64,000 bases of DNA. Origin: Aphelocoma coerulescens (lineage: Eukaryota; Chordata; Aves; Passeriformes; Corvidae). Location of the stretch: the NCBI RefSeq assembly GCF_041296385.1, contig NW_027184085.1, positions 9,047,301 through 9,111,300 on the forward strand, in the 5' to 3' direction. A program made the translations under genes and the position numbers. The notes below the pieces were generated by a model, which saw only the letters and a program-made list of their open reading frames with translations, did not search any database and was not told where the DNA came from. This document shows, piece by piece, positions 58,146 to 64,000 of this stretch (position 1 is the first letter of the stretch; each line of letters begins with the position of its first letter).

Positions 58146-59359
58146 CCGCAGCCGCTCCCGGGAGGGCTGCCTGCTGCAAACATTAACCCGGCTCCGCGCA
58201 AGGGTTGCTGGCAGCGCTGGCCTTGGGACAGCAGCCCCCCACCCACAGCCTGGCCCCAGCATGACGGGGTGGGGGGGCTCACACGGTCCCCAGCCTTTGC
58301 TCAACACATTTCACAGGAGGGGAAACTGAGGCAGGGGGTGCTGGCATGGCTCCCCCACAGAGAAAATACGGTGCTCACGGCTGTGTGGTGCCACCATGGG
58401 CACCATCCATGGCCCCTGTCCCGTCTGGGGGCTGCGGCACGGGGAAGGTGGTCCCGGCTCCCAGTGAACGCGTCCCCCGTGATCAGCCCCTTGTTACTCG
58501 TTCATGGCTGAGCAGGCAGGGAGTCAATGAGTGGATTTGTTCGGGTTAACCTCCCTGACCCACCGGCGCTTGCTACGCCACTGCCTCCCTCTCCATCCTT
58601 GCTTTCCTCTCCACGTCTGCCTCCGCCTATGTTCTCATCCCCCCCTGCCCCTGATCTCTCCATGGGTAACTGAAGTTGTGGGACACCCTTCTCCTTCAAT
58701 TCCTTACTACGTGACCGGAGTCATGGGACCGTGCTCCATCACCAGCACCACGCCAGATGGCAAAGCTGATTCTCCCCACCCTCCATGCCTCCTGGGGTGA
58801 TCAGAGCCAGGGGACCCTGTCCACGACACCCCAGCACCATCCCAGGTGTCCCTGTGAGACATGCACACAGAACCCCATGGTGCATGGGTGAGCACATGGG
58901 GCATGTGCTGGCACACACTGGGGTCTGTGCAGGCACACACCTGCTGTGGGGCTGTGTGAGTACTGGGGGGCTGTGTGCATGCCTGGGATGTGCACTGGCT
59001 GCTCAATCCCCCCTCCCCACCATGCACCTCTGGTCCTCTCCCCTTCCTGCAACTTCTTTGAAGGGATGATGTGGAAGGAAGGGCTGGTGGCCCCCCCAAC
59101 CCCGCCCTGTGAAAGCAACCCCAGCCCCTGCCTTGGCCTCCAGAAGAGCTGTGTGCCTGAGCAGGAAGAGCATCTGGGGCTGGTGCTCACTCATGCCCTG
59201 CTACAGCCATGGGATGTGAGCTCTGGATCCATGATGGAGCAACCCCAAGCTGCAGTCTGCAGGGGAGAACACAGCCCCACCAACACAGGCATCTCCAGTG
59301 GGTGCCCTGTGCCCCAAGGAACAGGCTTCCACAGCCCCCATGTAGAGTCTGCCCACCCT

Positions 59360-59560
59360 CTGCACACTCATGCACACTGCAGCCTGCTCTGTAGATTCAC
59401 ACCTTGTGCACGCTCTCCTTGTGCACAATCACCCTGGACAAACAGCCCCACCGAGCACACTCACACAGCCCCTGTACGTGCTCCCCCTCTGCACAGACCC
59501 CGTGCACACTTACGCACCCCTACACACTCTTCACGTATACACACAATCCTAGTGCACATC
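59360..59560 (+). repeat. Imperfect CACA-rich minisatellite
   Basis: Diverged units of the type 'cacactcatgcacac' and 'cacaatcacc', similar in style to the block at 55725-56300. Confidence 0.6.
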
Positions 59561-59644
59561 CATCCATCCATGCCCTTGGGACCAGAGTCCACCACTCCTG
59601 ATCTGACCTCTCCGCTGCAGCCCTGCCCAGCCGGCTGGCAGCAC

Positions 59645-59705
59645 CGGAGATTTACCTCCATTATTAACCCAATTAGTGGATTATCAGAGGCCCAAGCTGA
59701 TGAGG
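59645..59705. promoter_or_regulatory. Short TAAT-rich element
   Basis: CCATTATTAACCC, CAATTAGTGG and ATTATCAG occur within 50 bp between a CA-rich repeat and GC-rich DNA. Confidence 0.3.
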
Positions 59706-60119
59706 GGGTGCATCCTCCCCAAAGACTCAGCTGGCATCCAGCTTCAGGAAGGCAGCTGGGGAGGGAGCTGGAAGCAGCCTCAGAATGAGCTCCTGGTGGT
59801 GCTCCTCTCCCCTCCACAGTGCCTTTATTCTCACACCCTCAACTAGTTTTTACATCTCTTTGGAGCCCCAATCCCAAACCCTTGGGACCACCAGTTGGAA
59901 GATAGTGTTGTGACAGCTTCTGGGGCTCTAAGCATCCCACAGGCTCCAGTGGGGCTGGGAAGTGCCCTGGGGGGCAGCAGTGGGAGCAGCAGTGGGGGCA
60001 GCACACTGGCACCCACCAGGGCTGCTCAGTGCTGTGGGCTGGGCAAGAGGCAGCCTTGGAGGGGGCTTAGCCCTCAAACTCTGCCTCAAGCACGCACGGG
60101 TCCATGCAGTTCCACACAT

Positions 60120-60485
60120 GGAGACTGGTATGGGCATGACACACCCAAATACACTGGGATGCCACACGTGTGCCTGGACATACACGCAGGTGTGCTCAGA
60201 CTCGTGTGGGCACACACACACACGGTGCCATACACACAGCCCTATGGGTCCACGCACACCTGCGCACTCATATGGACCCATAAACACATTCCAGCACTTC
60301 CATGGGCTCACACACGCTTTGCACGCTCCTATGGATCCATACAGACACACAGGGTCTCCCAAGGATCCCTACACACAGGGGTACTCATGTGGGCTCAGGC
60401 ACACACACGTACCCCCCGCTTACGTTTGTGTTTATACAGATGCACACACTCATGTTGGTCTGTGGGCACACAGACCCCCAGAACA
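60120..60485 (+). repeat. Imperfect minisatellite, CACACACCTATGGGTCC type
   Basis: About a dozen units around 'cacacacgcctatggatcc', 25-35 bp long and diverged, including one pure CA stretch at about 60210-60221. Confidence 0.7.
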
Positions 60486-63400
60486 CCTCTGTGCGCATTG
60501 CCAGACATACCCCAGCAGCTCCCTGACCCTGTCCTGTGCCCTCCACTGGTGCTGGGTTGCCAGAGCTGTTGGAGCCCCAAGGATCAGCACACTGACCCTC
60601 GCTGCTGACACCACCTCCCTGCTGCAGGTGGTCCCAGATTAGAGGCAGAGCTCTGCTCACAGGTTTGCTGGAGAAAAGCCTCCAGGCAGACACGGACAGG
60701 AGCAAACACAGTGTCCAATCCCCCCTCCCTGCCTCTGCAGTGTAACCAGAGACCCTCCAATTTAGCCCTGGGAGCCCTTGGTCCTGCACCTAGGTTGAAG
60801 ATGCACTGGCAGTGAGGAGGGGGCTGTGGCATGGAGACCACTACCCTCTCCTCAGGGTCCCCCTCTTCAGCCACCTTCATTCCCTGAACATTCCTGCCTC
60901 TATTTTCCCCATCCCCAGGGACAACACCACAGGAGAAAGCAACAGGGATAGAGGCAGGAGGGTGCACACCACGGACCCTTCCACCCATTTTGGGATGACC
61001 CTCTGTGGCACAAGGAGGTCTTTGGCTATAGGGGCACACACCTCCAGGCTTTGAGATGCAAGTGCACACATTCACACCTCCCTAAATGCATGTGAAGGAC
61101 AGGTGGGTGGGTGCAAGAGGCAACTGCTGGCATCGGGAGGAGGCAGGGAAGGAGGAACAGCCACACCACGGTTAGGCTGAGGATAATAGCAAACAGCTGC
61201 TGGCAAAACCAGCCACCCCCAAATTAACTGCTGAGGCCACCAGACACCCCAGAGTTCCTGAAGGGCTGGCTAGGGCTCACCCCCTGCAGCTGCTCCTGGG
61301 CAGGGAGGAAGGAGCTTCAGAGGATCCTGATCCCCCCAACCACAGATGGGTGTGAACATGCTGGAGGGGCCCTGGCAGGGAGGGCATCCTCTCAGCTGAC
61401 AGAGAGCTGGATGCAAAGCCCAGATGTTCCAGTCCCTCCCACCCTGGGGGATGGAGAAGAAAGCCCCGGGTTCTGGTGCTGTTCTTCTATCACTTGGAGG
61501 AAACCAGGGCACTCATGCCCTGTCTGTATGCATGGTTTTCCTAGGGGAAAAGCTGAATTAATGGAGCTGAGCTTGGCCCCAGAAATGCCAGGCTCTAACC
61601 CATGCCCTCCAAGTCAAACATAAAGCAGCACCACAGAATTAAAACTTAGAGGCATCCCAGTCCTCAGGGAAGCTGGGGTTCATGGCTAGTGCACAATCAG
61701 ACCCCACGTGGTGCCCCTCACCTCAGGGCTGGGTCTGCCTGACAGCCCTGGGTGTGGAGACCTCCCAGACCTTTGCCCAGGACCCATGTGTCCTTATCAA
61801 TGTACATAAACCGGCGCCGGGAGCTGATGCAAGAGGCAGGGGTGAGGGGGTCTCTCAGCCTCGTAACATCAGAGTGGCCCTCCCAGTCAGAGCAAAGGTC
61901 TCACCAGCTCCCCCTCCCCAAACCAGCGCCTCAGGAAGCATATAAAACCATGGCATAGATGTGTAGTATTTCCCCAAAAAGCTCCTCTTTGCAAAGGAGC
62001 ATTTGCCCATTAACCCTCAATGGGTTTGGCCACAACAACCTCGTCCTCTGCTCTCTTTTTTAGCACCACTGTGCTGAGTGGAAACCCTTCACTGGCTGGT
62101 CCCACACCAACCTCCCACCCCATCCCCATCAAGACACCCTCCCCACTGCAGAAAGATGGGGAAGTGACTCTCTGCACATTTTCTCCCAAATTACCTGGAT
62201 TTGGTAGTCTCTGTTCACTTAGCTGTGCCCCCAGTCCAGGAGCATGAGAGCAGGGACAAGCCCTGAACCCCACCCTGCGTGATGCCATGATGGCTTGGGG
62301 CAGTTTCAAGCAGGGAGTCCTGGTGGGAAATGCAGCTCTGGCCACTACAGGGTCTCTCTCCAGCTCCAGGACCCTCATAACCACACTGCCACTGCCCCAG
62401 CAGCTTTCCAGCAGACACATGCTGCTCCCCCCCACTTCCCCCACAGCATCACAGCCCAGCCCCTGGGAAACCTCCAAAAGCTGAAGCACAGCCACCCTCC
62501 CCATTTAGTCCCTGCACAGAGTGGAGAACCTGTTCCCCAGGCTGGGTGAGCCACAGCCCTGCAGCCTGGGGAGGACCCAGCAGGGACATGTCCCCTCCTG
62601 CATGATCTCTGGGGAGGGACAGGAGTGACAGCCACCCTGCAGACCCCAAAGGAAGCTGGCACCGCAGCCTGTTCCACGCTGCAGAAAGAGATCCCATTGT
62701 TCCCTGGCTGGGACATGCCACCAGGTGGGAAACCCAGGTGTGGGTCTCTGGATGAGGGGTCCATCGCTTTTCCAATCAGGGTTGGAAAAAAACGAAGAGA
62801 GCAAACAAGGAACAAGCCAGCTCTCACCCTGAGAAGCTGTGGCAGGATTTATCCTGCACTCCAGCCTTTCCTGTCATCCCTCTCCCAGTATTCACAACAT
62901 TCCTGCCCTGAACAAGGGGCGCGGGCAGCCCCAGACAGGGGCAGGGCAGGAGGCTGAAGGACGAGAAATGCCGCGGATGCTTTCTCTAGCCTCCCTGGGA
63001 GGGAGGAGCTGTTTCCCACCTCCCGGCTGACCCCGGGAACCGGACAGTCAGCCTTTTTCTGTGCAGCGGGGTGTAATGTAACACTTCCCGGACGAGCTGT
63101 TTGGCCTGTGCAGCTCACCCTCCCCGGCCGTCCCCGCGCTGCTTCACGGCAGTGTCAGGCGCTGGCAGCATCCCGGGCACGGCCGGGGGCATGTGCTGCC
63201 CGTGCCCTGTCTGCACCTCTATCTTCTGCCTTGTGGGCAGGGGATGAGCCCCGGCCCCTCCAAATAACAACTGAGCAATTCGAAACAGAGAAGGCAGCAG
63301 CATGCCCCCACAGCAGCCAAAAGTTGGGTCCCTGCTCCTGTTCCCTTCCCCTCCTGCCAGAACCGGATGAGACGGAAGTCCCCTCGTCCTCCTGTCCCTG

Positions 63401-64000
63401 ATCAGCGCCATCCTAAAAAGCCACACAACAGCTGTATGGGGACATCTCTGTCTGTTCTATCCCCTCACCACACCTTCCCTGTCACCCACTGTGCCTCTCC
63501 GTCCCCCACAACGAAGCTGAGCGCACGGGGAGCACAAACCTGCCCTGGTGCTGTGGGCTCCATGCCTCCACACTTGCATGGATAGACACCCGCTGTCTGC
63601 AAAGCAGAGCTTGCACAACACAGCTCGGATGAGATCCACACACATTAAATACAGAGAGACCCTTCTTCCATCCTTTATAGGAGCCCCTGAAGCCCTTTCC
63701 CTGTGCCAGATCTCACTTACAAAAGGGCGTCCCCTATGCTCACCAGGAATGAGGCGACAGGGTGTATGTGCTGCTCCCTCCAGTACAGGAAATCAGTGAG
63801 CTGCACTGACCGACCACAATATGCCCTGGCTCTTGCTGGGACACTAGGGAACTCAGCTCCATGGCTCGCCAGCTCCTTGGGGTGACCACACACCAGAGCC
63901 CTTGCCCTGCAAAACCTCCGTGGACCGGGGTCAGCCTGTTTCACCCATTATGGAAAGCACCAGGGATGGCGTTGGCATAGATCAGGGCAGGCACAGGAGA

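Larger units (their letters stand above)
53304..64000 (-). other. ARID3C: Upstream ARID3C intron or 5' region; no exon seen
   Basis: Because the exon at 53231-53303 begins inside the ARID domain, at least one coding exon must lie further upstream. I searched the minus strand for an EEQFKQ-type end at a GT donor and found none. The stretch is GC-rich with several CA/GT-type minisatellites and a few AT-rich islands, listed separately. SIGMAR1, the next human gene, is not seen. Confidence 0.55.

Noticed and set aside
61260..61320. EQLQ-type codons before a GTGAG on the minus strand, tested as the missing ARID3C exon end
   Set aside because: The upstream residues do not resemble the expected HEWTYEEQFK sequence, and the frame is interrupted by unrelated text.

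Overview
The window is vertebrate nuclear DNA from a bird. The evidence is six copies of the avian CR1 LINE 3' region, some with the typical ATTCTGTG-like end repeats, and introns with GT/AG junctions and vertebrate protein-coding exons. The gene order DNAI1 (+), ENHO (-), RPP25L (-), DCTN3 (-), ARID3C (-) matches human 9p13.3. That block lies on the Z chromosome in chicken, so Z linkage is likely here, though this is inferred from synteny.

Layout. Positions 1-28523 appear to be intron of DNAI1: CR1 copies at about 0.58-1.5, 9.44-9.68, 15.2-15.7 and 17.9-18.3 kb, a candidate solo LTR at 5.13-5.51 kb, simple repeats, and no coding exon that I could recognise. The last DNAI1 exon is 28524-28631 with a poly(A) signal at 28771. 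ENHO (adropin) is convergent to it: its coding exon is 30586-30771, with a long 3'UTR reaching about 29365 and a CpG-rich promoter region at 31.3-32.1 kb. Directly next to that is a 12-bp minisatellite whose 56 units (32089-32760) stay in exact register. RPP25L (35571-36119) and its CpG island promoter (about 37.1 kb) follow. DCTN3 is complete, in seven coding exons between 38226 and 42458. ARID3C is represented by its six 3' coding exons (47178-53303), which encode all but the start of the ARID domain and the whole REKLES domain. Its N-terminal exon or exons are not visible and probably lie beyond 64000.

The last 15 kb, inside and upstream of ARID3C, is GC-rich with many CA/GT-type minisatellites. 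It also holds several isolated AT-rich, TAATTA-bearing islands that look like conserved regulatory elements of a developmental transcription-factor gene. The genes are not an operon: they are an axonemal dynein chain, a secreted or membrane metabolic peptide, an RNase P/MRP-type Alba protein, a dynactin subunit and a DNA-binding factor, and they share only long-conserved neighbourhood.

The most notable points are: the short bird adropin with a rearranged C-terminal segment; the absence of a recognisable CNTFR between ENHO and RPP25L, where human has it; the indel-free 12-bp minisatellite; and the TAAT-rich islands around ARID3C. I found no microbial system, CRISPR array or RNA gene.
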